Positions 17,391 through 26,497 of a DNA stretch of 64,000 nucleotides are shown here, one piece after another. The position numbers and the translations under genes were made by a program. Every line of letters starts with the position of its first letter. The first letter of the stretch is position 1. The stretch spans positions 1 to 64,000 of the forward strand of contig CAKVEA010000002.1 of NCBI GenBank assembly GCA_934728355.1. The letters are read 5' to 3'. Source of the stretch: an uncultured Eubacteriales bacterium. Lineage in GTDB: Bacteria > Bacillota > Clostridia > Oscillospirales > Acutalibacteraceae. The notes under the pieces were generated by a model. It saw only the letters and a program-made list of their open reading frames with translations. It did no database searches and was not told the origin of the DNA.

Positions 17391-19067
17391 TTATTTTTTT
17401 AATCCATAAGTTCTGTCATCGGCTGATTTTATAAAAGATAGCAATCCCCACATTGAAACAAGACTTGATCCGCCTAAACTCACAAATGGAAGAGTTACAC
17501 CTGTAAGCGGAAGTAAATCAGTACTTCCGAAAACATTCATGACCATTTGGAACACCATTATACCCGCTGCTCCACACGAAGCAATAGAGTAAAATGCAGA
17601 CCTACTTCTTCCGCTCAAAAGTCTCGCATAAACAGCAATAAATGCAATTATAATCAATATAGTAAAGCCAAAAATTATTCCCCATTCTTCGCAAACCATG
17701 CCGAAAACCAAATCACTGGGAGCTGCAAAAACGTATTTTAAACATCCCTTTCCTATTCCCATTCCTATAAGTCCTCCGCTTGCCATATATGCAAGCACTC
17801 TAGACTGTTGGTAGCCGATGTCTTCTGTGTGTTGCCAAACGTGTCTCCAAGCTGAAAAACGAGTGACTATATAAGGTTTAAATTTAAAAATAAGCGAAAC
17901 TCCTATCAAGGATGACGCAACAGTTAAAAATACTGTTCTTATACTTCCCGATCTCATAAATGAAATAATCACAAAGGAAACAAAAAAAATACATGCTGTT
18001 CCGAAATCTCCCATAAGGAAAAGTGCACCCATACAAACACATGAAAAAAGTATAAATCCAGTTAAATTTTTCGTTGTTTGAAGGCCTTTTAAAGTTGAAG
18101 CTCCAAAGAAAACAAATGCTACCTTTACAAACTCAGAAGGTTGCACAGAAACAGATCCGAGAACAATCCAATTTTGAGATCCGTTTTTTACTTTTCCGAA
18201 AACTAAATTAGCCGCTAAAAATGCTATTGCCAAAAAAGCTATGTATGGCCTGCATTTCATTGCAAAATCCGGATTTTTAGTAAAAAATATCATAAACCAA
18301 AAAAGTAAAAGTCCTGCTGCAAATGCAGTTATCTGCATGTACGACAAAGATACATCAACTGAAGCTGTAGTGGTAATGCCAACAATACTTAAAAGAAATC
18401 CAAGTATTTCAAGTTCAAAATTACTTCTTCTAAAAATATACCTTGTAAAAAAGTAGTATGGCCATATAATCCCTTGAACAATCGAAAAAATTACAATTGG
18501 ACCGGTATTAAATTCTTTTCCGCTAAGACAAAGCTGAAATGTTGCTAAAGCATGAAATATTAAAATAAGTATCATCAAAAATGCCGGATGATAAAAACTT
18601 CGGGAACTCAATTTACTGCTATTTTTTTCACCCGACTTACAAAGTGTAAATTCTATACCACCTATTTTTATAGAATCATTTATAAAAACTTTCTTGTCTT
18701 CTTTTATAACCTTTCCGTTCAAAAACACACCGCATTTGGAGTTTGTATCTGAAATAAACCAACCTTCTTCTCGCCTATAGAGAACAGCATGATCCCTTGA
18801 AGCCATAGGGCTGTCAACAACTACATCACAATGTCTGTTTCTCCCTATGGAATTTTCCCAGTAATATATTGGTATGTACCTTTTATTTACCTTGTCGTAA
18901 AGAGATATTAAAGTTCTCTTTTTGCTTAAATTTTTAAAAAGTGAATCAAAACATCCAAAGGCTATAACTATTGCAAGTAAAGGAATAATAATTTGACAAA
19001 CATAAATAGTAGCTGAAACTAAAATTTCGTAAATATAATATAAATCGGATATTATTGAATTAAAAAT
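17391..19067 (-). CDS. membrane-FHA-FtsW/RodA fusion, apparent ATT start
   Basis: A SEDS peptidoglycan polymerase fused behind a phosphothreonine-binding FHA domain, about 558 residues. An ATG at 18806 cuts the FHA domain in half. The frame stays open to a TAA at 19070-19068, and the upstream part encodes a transmembrane helix (VSATIYVCQIIIPLLAIVIA), a linker, then SIGRNRHCDVVVDSPMASRD, which completes the FHA motifs SIGRN, SRDHA and TNSKCG. The only well-placed start is ATT 19067, 9 bases after GGAGG. The SEDS part has about ten helices, with NWIVLGSVSVQPSEFVKVAF and LPLTGVTLPFVSLGGSSLV as hallmarks. FHA control implies a Ser/Thr kinase elsewhere; IreB in this window points the same way. Confidence 0.88.
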   Translation of the reverse strand: MFNSIISDLYYIYEILVSATIYVCQIIIPLLAIVIAFGCFDSLFKNLSKKRTLISLYDKVNKRYIPIYYWENSIGRNRHCDVVVDSPMASRDHAVLYRREEGWFISDTNSKCGVFLNGKVIKEDKKVFINDSIKIGGIEFTLCKSGEKNSSKLSSRSFYHPAFLMILILIFHALATFQLCLSGKEFNTGPIVIFSIVQGIIWPYYFFTRYIFRRSNFELEILGFLLSIVGITTTASVDVSLSYMQITAFAAGLLLFWFMIFFTKNPDFAMKCRPYIAFLAIAFLAANLVFGKVKNGSQNWIVLGSVSVQPSEFVKVAFVFFGASTLKGLQTTKNLTGFILFSCVCMGALFLMGDFGTACIFFVSFVIISFMRSGSIRTVFLTVASSLIGVSLIFKFKPYIVTRFSAWRHVWQHTEDIGYQQSRVLAYMASGGLIGMGIGKGCLKYVFAAPSDLVFGMVCEEWGIIFGFTILIIIAFIAVYARLLSGRSRSAFYSIASCGAAGIMVFQMVMNVFGSTDLLPLTGVTLPFVSLGGSSLVSMWGLLSFIKSADDRTYGLKK

Positions 19068-19088
19068 TTAAATTCTCCTCCCTTCTTT

Positions 19089-20672
19089 TTACCGTCTACA
19101 TAAAACTGATTTAGCAGAAGAAAAAAGTTTTTTAAATTCTTTAGTACGTGCAAATATAGCAATATTTAAAGTGTTGGGAATAATTAAACATATAATGAAA
19201 TTAACAGCAATGCATGCAATTAAACTTGCACTCTGAGGTCCTATATGGAACATTATTAGAAATTCCGCTATATTTTCCTTGAATCTTTGAATGAAGTTCA
19301 AATTGTTGCAAATGAAATACGAGATTCCAAGATAAAGTGTAGTAAGAACTGTATAAAAAGCAAATCTATAGTGATAAGATTTCGAACTTTTATGAAAAAC
19401 CATTGTATAAACAAGATAAGGCTGTACTATGTAAGGAATTAAAAATATTCCTATTATATTTCCAAGCATAACACCTGAAACACCCATTGGATTAACAAGA
19501 AGATATGAACAAACTAAAGTTATTAATGAACCTACAAGTGAAATATACTTATCAGGATCGTAAATTCCGGCACTTACTTTAGCCATGGTTAAAGATTGTC
19601 GAATTCCATAAATATAAAGGTAAGCCGCAATAAAAAGAACAGTTGTAATATCAAAAGCAGATCCAATGCCTGTCCAAAGTTCAATAAAAGGTGTTATAAC
19701 GCATACAAAAGCGCTTATTCCAAAAGAATAAATCAAGAAATTAAGAAAATAAAGAGCATTAAAATTATTATAAACCTTTTCTTTAGCAGATGAAGTATTC
19801 AAAAGATTTCCAAAACTTGCAACAATACTATTAAAAATTTCGTTAGTTATTGTCATGATTGCCGTTACAATTAACATGTAATTGTTATAAACACCGGTTT
19901 CTTTAAGTCCAACGCCATAAACTATTATAAGACTTGAAAGACCTGTTGCACCAAAAGCGGAAATTTTATGAAGAAGCATAGCTTTTATATTTCTGAAAAG
20001 ATCTTTCTTTTCTATTTCAGGCAAATCACTTTTGTTTTTCAAATTTATAAAACTGTAATTCTTATCAAATCTATAAGAAATCCATATATTTTCAACCAAT
20101 CTGCAAGCAATTCGGCAAATTAAATAAGCTTCAAACGAACAAAAAATTTTAAGAACAGCAATTTGAGAAATAAACATTAAAACCTGAGCAAAAATATGAA
20201 TTAAATTGTTCACATAATTTTTTTGATCAGCAATAAACATTGATCTTTTATGAGAAAACAAATAAGAAGCAACAACATCCAAAACATAAAGGATAAATAT
20301 CTTAATAAGCCATATTTTAGAAAAATCCTCTTTAATCGGCTGAACAACAAAATAAGCAATCATTACTCCAAGGCTTAAAACCGTTACCGAGATAATTACA
20401 TAAGACTTGCGAAGAAAACATAAAATCGAAGAGACCTGAGTCCAGTCTTTACAGGCAATCGGTTTATAAAGTTTATAAACTATTCCGACACCAAGGCCCA
20501 TCTCAACTATCGCAAGTGCAGAAATAACACTTGTAAAAGCACCATCAATTCCAACATATTCAAGCCCAAGAGCCGTCGCAAAAATTTTGCGGGTAACAAA
20601 TGAGCCGACAAACAAAATGCCGTAAGATATACAGCTGACTATAATATTCCTGATTGAATTTTCTGTTCTCAT
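19089..20672 (-). CDS. polysaccharide flippase, Wzx/MATE-like
   Basis: A 527-residue, roughly 14-helix member of the MOP exporter superfamily, expected to flip undecaprenyl-linked repeat units. The N-terminal blocks TRKIFATALGLEYVGIDGAF, VEMGLGVGIVYKLYKPIA and NIKAMLLHKISAFGATGLSS are typical of Gram-positive Wzx-like proteins. A good ribosome site (AAAGGAT) is present. It is between the CpsD-like gene (29 bp upstream) and the FHA-FtsW gene (21 bp downstream) in the same operon. Confidence 0.9.
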   Translation of the reverse strand: MRTENSIRNIIVSCISYGILFVGSFVTRKIFATALGLEYVGIDGAFTSVISALAIVEMGLGVGIVYKLYKPIACKDWTQVSSILCFLRKSYVIISVTVLSLGVMIAYFVVQPIKEDFSKIWLIKIFILYVLDVVASYLFSHKRSMFIADQKNYVNNLIHIFAQVLMFISQIAVLKIFCSFEAYLICRIACRLVENIWISYRFDKNYSFINLKNKSDLPEIEKKDLFRNIKAMLLHKISAFGATGLSSLIIVYGVGLKETGVYNNYMLIVTAIMTITNEIFNSIVASFGNLLNTSSAKEKVYNNFNALYFLNFLIYSFGISAFVCVITPFIELWTGIGSAFDITTVLFIAAYLYIYGIRQSLTMAKVSAGIYDPDKYISLVGSLITLVCSYLLVNPMGVSGVMLGNIIGIFLIPYIVQPYLVYTMVFHKSSKSYHYRFAFYTVLTTLYLGISYFICNNLNFIQRFKENIAEFLIMFHIGPQSASLIACIAVNFIICLIIPNTLNIAIFARTKEFKKLFSSAKSVLCRR

Positions 20673-20701
20673 ATTTATCCTTTCTAATCTTTACAACCTG
20701 C

Positions 20702-21199
20702 TTAGCAAACTGCTATAACTCCTCGTGGATTAATTCCCGCTGCTTTAAACCCGGAAAGCATATTTTCATAATCTGAATAGTAACACTCTGTGCATTTTTC
20801 GGCAATTATTATTTCTTTACAAATTTTTGCGTATTCAAAAGCTTCGGCTTTTGTAAGAATCGAATTCAAAGAAACTAAAACCAAATCAAATTCAGATTTA
20901 TATTTTAAAAGGTCATCTTTAAATTTTTCAGCCAATCCATTTATACTTATAACTTTTATATCTTTTGAATCTGAAAAGCCTTCAACCTTATCATCAAAGC
21001 AAACATTTACAACAAGAGTTTTAACTTTCTTGCCAGCTTCTTCTCCGATGTTAATGACTATCTCATTAAGATTACAACTTGAAGAAACAAAAGCAAAAAT
21101 GTTTTTATTTTCTTCTTTCGAAGCGCAAATCAAATTATTTGCAATGTATTTGTAAGATTCTTTTTTATTGTAGGCAGACTTTTTTTTGAAACCAAACAT
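20702..21199 (-). CDS. degenerate CpsD/BY-kinase-like protein
   Basis: A 165-residue protein in the place where polysaccharide operons carry the bacterial tyrosine kinase CpsD/CapB. The fold pattern survives: NIFAFVSSSCNLNEIVINIG aligns with VtSs.pGEGKST.a.NLA. Further on, EFDLVLVSLNSILTKAEA aligns with YDvIiiDtPPvl..sDA, and FKAAGINPRGVIAV with l..ag.nvlGvvlN. The Walker A lysine, the Walker B aspartates and the tyrosine tail are missing, so kinase and ATPase activity are unlikely. It may serve as a structural partner of the Wzz-like protein encoded just upstream. Confidence 0.6.
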   Translation of the reverse strand: MFGFKKKSAYNKKESYKYIANNLICASKEENKNIFAFVSSSCNLNEIVINIGEEAGKKVKTLVVNVCFDDKVEGFSDSKDIKVISINGLAEKFKDDLLKYKSEFDLVLVSLNSILTKAEAFEYAKICKEIIIAEKCTECYYSDYENMLSGFKAAGINPRGVIAVC

Positions 21200-21219
21200 T
21201 ATAATATTCTCCCCCTTTA

Positions 21220-22038
21220 TTATTTATCTTTTATTTCACCTATAATAGGAATACCATAAGTAGCAAAGTCGGATTTTCTATTCATAGTCGGATTTAAAAA
21301 CGACTTAAATGCTAAAGCAAATACCAAAAGAAGTAAAATTCCAATCATAGGAACAACTATATTTTTGATGCACACTTTAATTACTTTTTTACTGCCCGAA
21401 AAAGAAGATACATTGCTCTTCGATTCTTCATCATCTGCACTTAACTCTTCAGAAGAATTTACTGTTTTAACTGCTTTACCCGAAAGTTCCAAGCTTGCTT
21501 CTTTAACTTTAGGCTCAATATTATTTTCGATGTATTCTTTCAAAATATTTGAAATTGATTGAGAAAGATCTTGATCATATGCAATCGCGTAAACATTAAA
21601 AATCATTGTACTTTTATATCTTTTGATTTTATAAAGGTTTTTTGTTGCTTGTACCGGAGGTAGTCCTTTAATATTTTTAGGATTAAATTCACTGTTTTTC
21701 TTCAAATATTCCTCAGAATACATTTTACTAAGTCCATCATAAAGATAACTTGCACAAGCATCAGTACTTAAAAGTGCTATATAATCATTTGGAAGTCCCC
21801 TGTAAAATTCACCGTCTTTACTTTCAAGATTTACTCCCGAAATATTCGGCTGAACATAATAAGAAAGAGAATATGCATAAATTGGTTTGCCTTCTTCACT
21901 GCTTTCGGCTGAATTTTTGAGTTTACCATAAGCATTAAAGCTAAATAGTATTAAAAATAAAACTGAAGTTGCTGCAATTAAATTCTTTTTTTTCTTAACC
22001 ACTACCCAAATGTCTTCTAATCCAAAATGTTCTAACAT
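21220..22038 (-). CDS. Wzz/CpsC-like chain-length determinant
   Basis: A 272-residue two-helix membrane protein. It opens with LEDIWVVVKKKKNLIAATSVLFLILF (cytoplasmic lead plus helix 1), has a large extracellular region and then a second helix (IVVPMIGILLLLVFALAFKSF) followed by a short cytoplasmic tail ending in TYGIPIIGEIKD. This is the CpsC/CapA layout for controlling polymer length with a CpsD partner. The tail could dock the degenerate CpsD encoded 20 bp downstream. Confidence 0.75.
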   Translation of the reverse strand: MLEHFGLEDIWVVVKKKKNLIAATSVLFLILFSFNAYGKLKNSAESSEEGKPIYAYSLSYYVQPNISGVNLESKDGEFYRGLPNDYIALLSTDACASYLYDGLSKMYSEEYLKKNSEFNPKNIKGLPPVQATKNLYKIKRYKSTMIFNVYAIAYDQDLSQSISNILKEYIENNIEPKVKEASLELSGKAVKTVNSSEELSADDEESKSNVSSFSGSKKVIKVCIKNIVVPMIGILLLLVFALAFKSFLNPTMNRKSDFATYGIPIIGEIKDK

Positions 22039-22094
22039 ACTTCCGAGATATGCAAAATATGCAATCTCTGTTCACAACCTTTCTTTATTAAAAA

Positions 22095-23591
22095 CTAAAA
22101 TTCATCACTTTTGCAAACAAGTTGATTTTTCAAGCTGTAATTTTTTATCAGAAGTACCGCCCCAATAAAACACATTGCCAACGGAACATAAAACTGCAAG
22201 TAAACTACAAAACTAATCCAAGAAAGTGCACAACTGCGCGGACAATAATAAATACTCGTAAGAATCAAAAGTACTACTGTACATGCAAATTTCCCTTTTT
22301 TAATAAAATACATCATTGAAGAAAACACAATTCCTAAAAAAATACTGAATATTATTATTCCAAAATATCCCCAGTCAGCATAAGTGTCAAGCAAATAACA
22401 AGATCCCCAACCATGACCTGCCAAAAACCAATCAGGTGCGGCAGTATAAGCCATTCTGTGTGCTAAAAGATTGCTATAAAGCCCTAGAGTTTCATTTTGA
22501 CCTCCTTCAAAAGCTTTTGTTCCAAAAAGCAAATTCGATATATTACTGTGCATTAAATAATCAAGAATCTCCCCAAAAGTGTAATTAACAAATCCGGTAT
22601 ATTTTATTTTCGGTAAAGTTTTATAACCGATTTTAAGTATTTCAAACGAGACCCCTTGTTTATAAAAAAAATCAACTATAAGATCAAAAAAACCTTTATA
22701 AGCAACTTTTTTACCTTCTCTAATATAATTGTAGGCTCCTAAAAATGCAATAACAAGCGGAGTGGAAACTATGAACATTGTTTTTTCAAATCTTCCTATC
22801 CATCTTTTTTTATTTTCAAGTATCTCTCTTATTATGAAATAAACAACCATAAAAAGCGCATTAACAACCAGTTTAAATCTTGCACCTATTAAAAAATAAG
22901 GAATTGCTGAAAAAACATAAAGCAAAAGCGGTAAAACAGACTTTCTTTTGGTTGGCATTGTAGCCAAAAAAACACATAAAAAATATCTATTCATTGAGGC
23001 AATGGCATTTACAAAAAAAGGCAGCTGTGTCTTAAAAGAAACATATATTTCTTCATAACTTTTTCCACGCATATATAAAAATTTTTCAAGCTCAACAACA
23101 AAAATCGAAAAAATGCTTATATAAAACAACGTAAGAGAAATAAACTCAAGATTTTCAGTAAATTTTTTTTCAGAAGAAGCATTCAAAAGTGTGCTGATTT
23201 TTCTGGGTTTATTTTCACATTTTTTAATTATTTTTTCACCAACATAATACCCAATCCATAAGAAAATCATTGAAACATAAAGACTGCCAAGCGAAAATAA
23301 GTTTTCCGCCGTTTTATATTGCCACCACATATCTTTACGAAATAAATCTATAGTCGGACGGCTTATTAAAAAAACAAACAAAACTAAATTGAAAACCAAA
23401 AACAAAAGTCGAGATTTTCTCAAACTGTACACCACATTGCAACCCCACAGAATCAAAACACCTGTGAGCATTGTGTTGTATGAAACGTCTAAAAATCCAA
23501 CAACATAAATCAAAAAAGAAATAACTCTTAAGCAAGTGAGTGTGAACTCATAAAACAAGTTAGTTTGTTTCAAATTTGAAATTTGATTCAT
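22095..23591 (-). CDS. O-antigen/capsule polymerase, Wzy-like
   Basis: A 498-residue membrane protein with about 12 helices and a large loop near residues 330-400 (NYTFGEILDYLMHSNISNLL, WFLAGHGWGSCYLLDTYADW). This topology and the GWGSCYLxDxYADxGYxG pattern fit the O-antigen polysaccharide polymerase (Wzy) family seen in Gram-positive capsule loci. It is expected to join repeat units on the outer face of the membrane. The context of flippase, Wzz-like protein and glycosyltransferases supports this. Sequence identity in this family is low, so the call rests on topology and neighbours. Confidence 0.8.
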   Translation of the reverse strand: MNQISNLKQTNLFYEFTLTCLRVISFLIYVVGFLDVSYNTMLTGVLILWGCNVVYSLRKSRLLFLVFNLVLFVFLISRPTIDLFRKDMWWQYKTAENLFSLGSLYVSMIFLWIGYYVGEKIIKKCENKPRKISTLLNASSEKKFTENLEFISLTLFYISIFSIFVVELEKFLYMRGKSYEEIYVSFKTQLPFFVNAIASMNRYFLCVFLATMPTKRKSVLPLLLYVFSAIPYFLIGARFKLVVNALFMVVYFIIREILENKKRWIGRFEKTMFIVSTPLVIAFLGAYNYIREGKKVAYKGFFDLIVDFFYKQGVSFEILKIGYKTLPKIKYTGFVNYTFGEILDYLMHSNISNLLFGTKAFEGGQNETLGLYSNLLAHRMAYTAAPDWFLAGHGWGSCYLLDTYADWGYFGIIIFSIFLGIVFSSMMYFIKKGKFACTVVLLILTSIYYCPRSCALSWISFVVYLQFYVPLAMCFIGAVLLIKNYSLKNQLVCKSDEF

Positions 23592-23668
23592 TACTCATCC
23601 TCTTTTTATAAAAATTAGGTTTTAGTAAAATTTTTAACTGATATTTTTAATATTCAAAGCGATTATTT

Positions 23669-24751
23669 TCAAATATTTTCTATTAAGTTAATCCATTTTT
23701 TTATTATAATCTTTTTACTAAACTTAAATAAATTATATTTAGAATGCTTTGAAAAACTTTTTCTAAGTAAAGGATCTTCTATAAGTTTACAAATTTTCTC
23801 TGCCATAATTTTTGTGCTGTAGCACGGAATCAAAAAACCATCAATTCCATCGGAAATTATTTCAGAAGGACCTGAAGAGCAATCAAAACTAACAGTAGGC
23901 AAACCGCTTAATTTTGCTTCGGTTAAAACAACTGCAAAGCCTTCTCTGTAAGAAGGTAAAACAAAAATACTGTAATCTTTGTATTTCTTAATCACATTCG
24001 GGTCTGAACCTTTTAAAAAAACATTGTTTTCTAAACCGTTAAATTTAATCTTATTTAAAATTTCATCTTTTTCCGACCCATCACCATAAATATCCCACTG
24101 CCAATCAGAGTGATTTAAAAAAACTTTTTTAGCTACATCAACTGCTAAATCAAATCCTTTTTCTTTGCTCAGTCTGCCGACGGACAAAATTTTTTTAGAG
24201 TTAATATCACAAACAATATTTTTTTCAAGTAAAGAGTCATCTATTGAGTTATAAATTTGAATAAATTTATTTTTGTAATCCCCGATTTTTTCTTTATAAT
24301 CTTTCATTGTTTCATCAGTCAAAACGACTACTTTGTCACTTATAATACAAGCAATCTTCCTGAAAATAATCGATTTTTTATCTCTTCCGGCTAAATTTTC
24401 ATGATCGCAAAAAACAACTTTTGCATTTATAAATGGTCTCAAAATGCTAACAACCGGAATTGGCAGTGAGCCTGCTATAAAAATAATGTCTATTTTATTT
24501 TCATTTATATACTTCTTTAATTTAAAAAATAACTTGATGGCTTCTCTTGCTTGAGCATTGTTTGGTAAATCAAAGCTTTTAACTTTAACTTTTTTGTCAA
24601 CAAAATAATTATCTTTATCTTCGATTTTGCAAATAGATATCACATGTGTTTCATATTCTTCACATAAATCATTTGCAAGAGAAATCGTAACTCTTTGAGC
24701 ACCACCAATTGAAAATAAACTAAATCCCAAAAAGCAAATTTTCTTTTTCAG
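23669..24751 (-). CDS. glycosyltransferase family 4, apparent CTG start
   Basis: A GT-B glycosyltransferase of about 360 residues. C-terminal donor-site motifs are SVGRLSKEKGFDLAVD, WDIYGDGSEKDE and LPSYREGFAVVLTEAKLSGL (the EX7E region). The first ATG-like codon in frame (TTG 24730) would begin at GFSLFSIGGAQRV and lose the first beta strand. Seven codons earlier a CTG (24751-24749) gives KKKICFLGFSLFSIGGAQRV, the normal GT4 N-terminus, and lies exactly 9 bases after GGAGG. An upstream reading in other frames hits stops. The acceptor sugar is unknown. Confidence 0.88.
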   Translation of the reverse strand: MKKKICFLGFSLFSIGGAQRVTISLANDLCEEYETHVISICKIEDKDNYFVDKKVKVKSFDLPNNAQAREAIKLFFKLKKYINENKIDIIFIAGSLPIPVVSILRPFINAKVVFCDHENLAGRDKKSIIFRKIACIISDKVVVLTDETMKDYKEKIGDYKNKFIQIYNSIDDSLLEKNIVCDINSKKILSVGRLSKEKGFDLAVDVAKKVFLNHSDWQWDIYGDGSEKDEILNKIKFNGLENNVFLKGSDPNVIKKYKDYSIFVLPSYREGFAVVLTEAKLSGLPTVSFDCSSGPSEIISDGIDGFLIPCYSTKIMAEKICKLIEDPLLRKSFSKHSKYNLFKFSKKIIIKKWINLIENI

Positions 24752-24769
24752 ACTAAAGTACCTCCCTTT

Positions 24770-25783
24770 TTATAAATTCCATTTAAAAACGGTTTTGAAT
24801 GAAGTATTAAGATCGCTTTTGAAAACTCTGTGAATATCCAAAACACTGTTTACAGGAGATTCTTCAAAAATTATCCTTCTGATTTTACTTTGAAACTCAG
24901 GAATTTCAAGCAACCTAACCGCTTCTTCAAAGTCACTTTTTCCTGAACGACTGCTTCCAACCAAAGTCAACCCTTTTTCAAGAACATCTCTCGTGTTTAT
25001 AGGTACCTCATTCTCGCTAACCCCCATAAGCATAACCGAGCCTTGAGGATTTATGTATTTTATTATATCTTTAATCGCATAATAGCTACCATTTCCACCT
25101 GCACATTCAAAAGCATGATCCACATAAAAATCACTTGGAATATCTTCGGCTAAATAAACTTCATCAACAAAAGAAAACTGAGAAAGTTTATAGATATCTC
25201 TTCCTATAACCGTTATTTTCGTCTTTGGAAACTTTACTTTCAGTATAAGTGCCATAACAAAGCCAAGACTTCCATCTCCCCATATTCCGATTTTCTCTTT
25301 AATATCATGAGAAATAATCTCAAACCTTCGAGAAGAATGAACACCAACACTAATAAACTCGCAAATAGCAGCTACTTCCGGACTCACATTTTCAAAAGGA
25401 ATGACTCTGTCGTTTGGCATCGAAACAAGTTCCCGCATAAAACCGTCAATACCACTCGACATAAATTTTGAGCCTTTTTGATAATTTTCATAAATAGTTT
25501 TACTTGGAATTCCGGGAACGTTTGGAATCATCACAACCTTTTGACCGCAATAAAACTTTCCCGAAGAGTCATAAACCACTTCCCCGACAGCTTCATGAAT
25601 AAGTGCCATCGGAAGTTTTGATTTTAATTTTCTTAAATCACGTTTACCGAGATAATATCGTTGATCCGCATGGCAAATAGCCATGTAGTTTGGCTTGACT
25701 ATAACACCTTTACTAAGATCTATATCTTCATATTTAACCGAAAAATTTCCGGGTGTAACAAGCTGATAAACATAATTAATCAA
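24770..25783 (-). CDS. tarJ: ribulose-5-phosphate reductase, TarJ-like
   Basis: A 337-residue zinc-type medium-chain dehydrogenase that reduces ribulose-5-phosphate to ribitol-5-phosphate with NADPH. AICHADQRYYLGKRD and LIHEAVGEVV are the TarJ catalytic-domain patterns, and KEKIGIWGDGSLGFVMALIL is the nucleotide-binding loop. The start is TTG 25783 inside the end of tarI (GTTGATTAA), 8 bases after GGGGG; no ATG is available. The pairing with tarI makes the assignment strong. The product feeds CDP-ribitol formation for a ribitol-phosphate surface polymer. Confidence 0.9.
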   Translation of the reverse strand: MINYVYQLVTPGNFSVKYEDIDLSKGVIVKPNYMAICHADQRYYLGKRDLRKLKSKLPMALIHEAVGEVVYDSSGKFYCGQKVVMIPNVPGIPSKTIYENYQKGSKFMSSGIDGFMRELVSMPNDRVIPFENVSPEVAAICEFISVGVHSSRRFEIISHDIKEKIGIWGDGSLGFVMALILKVKFPKTKITVIGRDIYKLSQFSFVDEVYLAEDIPSDFYVDHAFECAGGNGSYYAIKDIIKYINPQGSVMLMGVSENEVPINTRDVLEKGLTLVGSSRSGKSDFEEAVRLLEIPEFQSKIRRIIFEESPVNSVLDIHRVFKSDLNTSFKTVFKWNL

Positions 25784-26495
25784 CCATATTACCCCCTATT
25801 ATCGCATTTGCAATTTTATAGTCGCTTTGGGTAGTTATCTTAATGTTAAATGTATCACCTTGAACAAGTGAAACAGGTTCATTTCTAAACGCAAAAATTT
25901 TGCAAGCATCAGTTAAAACATTTTTTTCCTCGCTATTCAAACTTTCATAAAGCTTTTTAAGCTTACTCATATTAAAGCTTTGAGGAGTTTGACCAAGATA
26001 CATGTAATTTCTGTTAGGAACAGAACTTATAATCTCACCGTTTTTAGATTCAACTATTGTGTCAACCGAAGGAATAACCGTGTCACAAGCACCGAATTTT
26101 TTTGCCGCTTCAATATTTTCTTCAATCATTCTAATCGTAACAAACGGCCTTACTGCATCATGCGTCACAATTATATTCAAATCATCTTTACCATGATTTC
26201 TTTCAATTGCATTTATTATATTAAGAATAGTCAGATTTCTGTCAGCTCCGCCTTCAACAATAAAAATTTTTTCAAAGCTTATACTATATTTTTCGAGAAG
26301 TTTTTGTGTATACTCGATCCATTCTTTATGAACTCCAAGATAAATAAAATCAAATTTACCACTTAAAATAAACTTTTCAAGAGTGTGAATTATAATAGGC
26401 TTTTCGGTTTTCCCAAGCGGCAAAAACTGTTTTGGCATACCTGCCATATTCATTCTGTTGCCCACTCCTCCGGCAACTATTGCTCCAAATATCAT
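25776..26495 (-). CDS. tarI: ribitol-5-phosphate cytidylyltransferase, TarI-like
   Basis: A 239-residue IspD-superfamily cytidylyltransferase making CDP-ribitol from CTP and ribitol-5-phosphate. The CTP-binding loop is AIVAGGVGNRM. The motifs MPKQFLPLGKTEKPIIIHTL, IVEGGADRNLTI, VTHDAVRPFVTIRMIEENIE and YLGQTPQSFNMSKLK match TarI better than IspD, and the neighbours tarJ and licD fit. TGGAGG lies 8 bases before ATG. It overlaps tarJ by 8 bp. Confidence 0.92.
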   Translation of the reverse strand: MIFGAIVAGGVGNRMNMAGMPKQFLPLGKTEKPIIIHTLEKFILSGKFDFIYLGVHKEWIEYTQKLLEKYSISFEKIFIVEGGADRNLTILNIINAIERNHGKDDLNIIVTHDAVRPFVTIRMIEENIEAAKKFGACDTVIPSVDTIVESKNGEIISSVPNRNYMYLGQTPQSFNMSKLKKLYESLNSEEKNVLTDACKIFAFRNEPVSLVQGDTFNIKITTQSDYKIANAIIGGNMVD

Positions 26496-26497
26496 TT

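Noticed and set aside
18241..18456. Plus-strand open frame inside the FtsW gene
   Set aside because: No ribosome site or motif; it is a shadow of a clear SEDS coding region on the other strand.
25776..26495. IspD (isoprenoid) identity for the cytidylyltransferase
   Set aside because: The motifs and the tarJ/licD neighbours fit TarI better.
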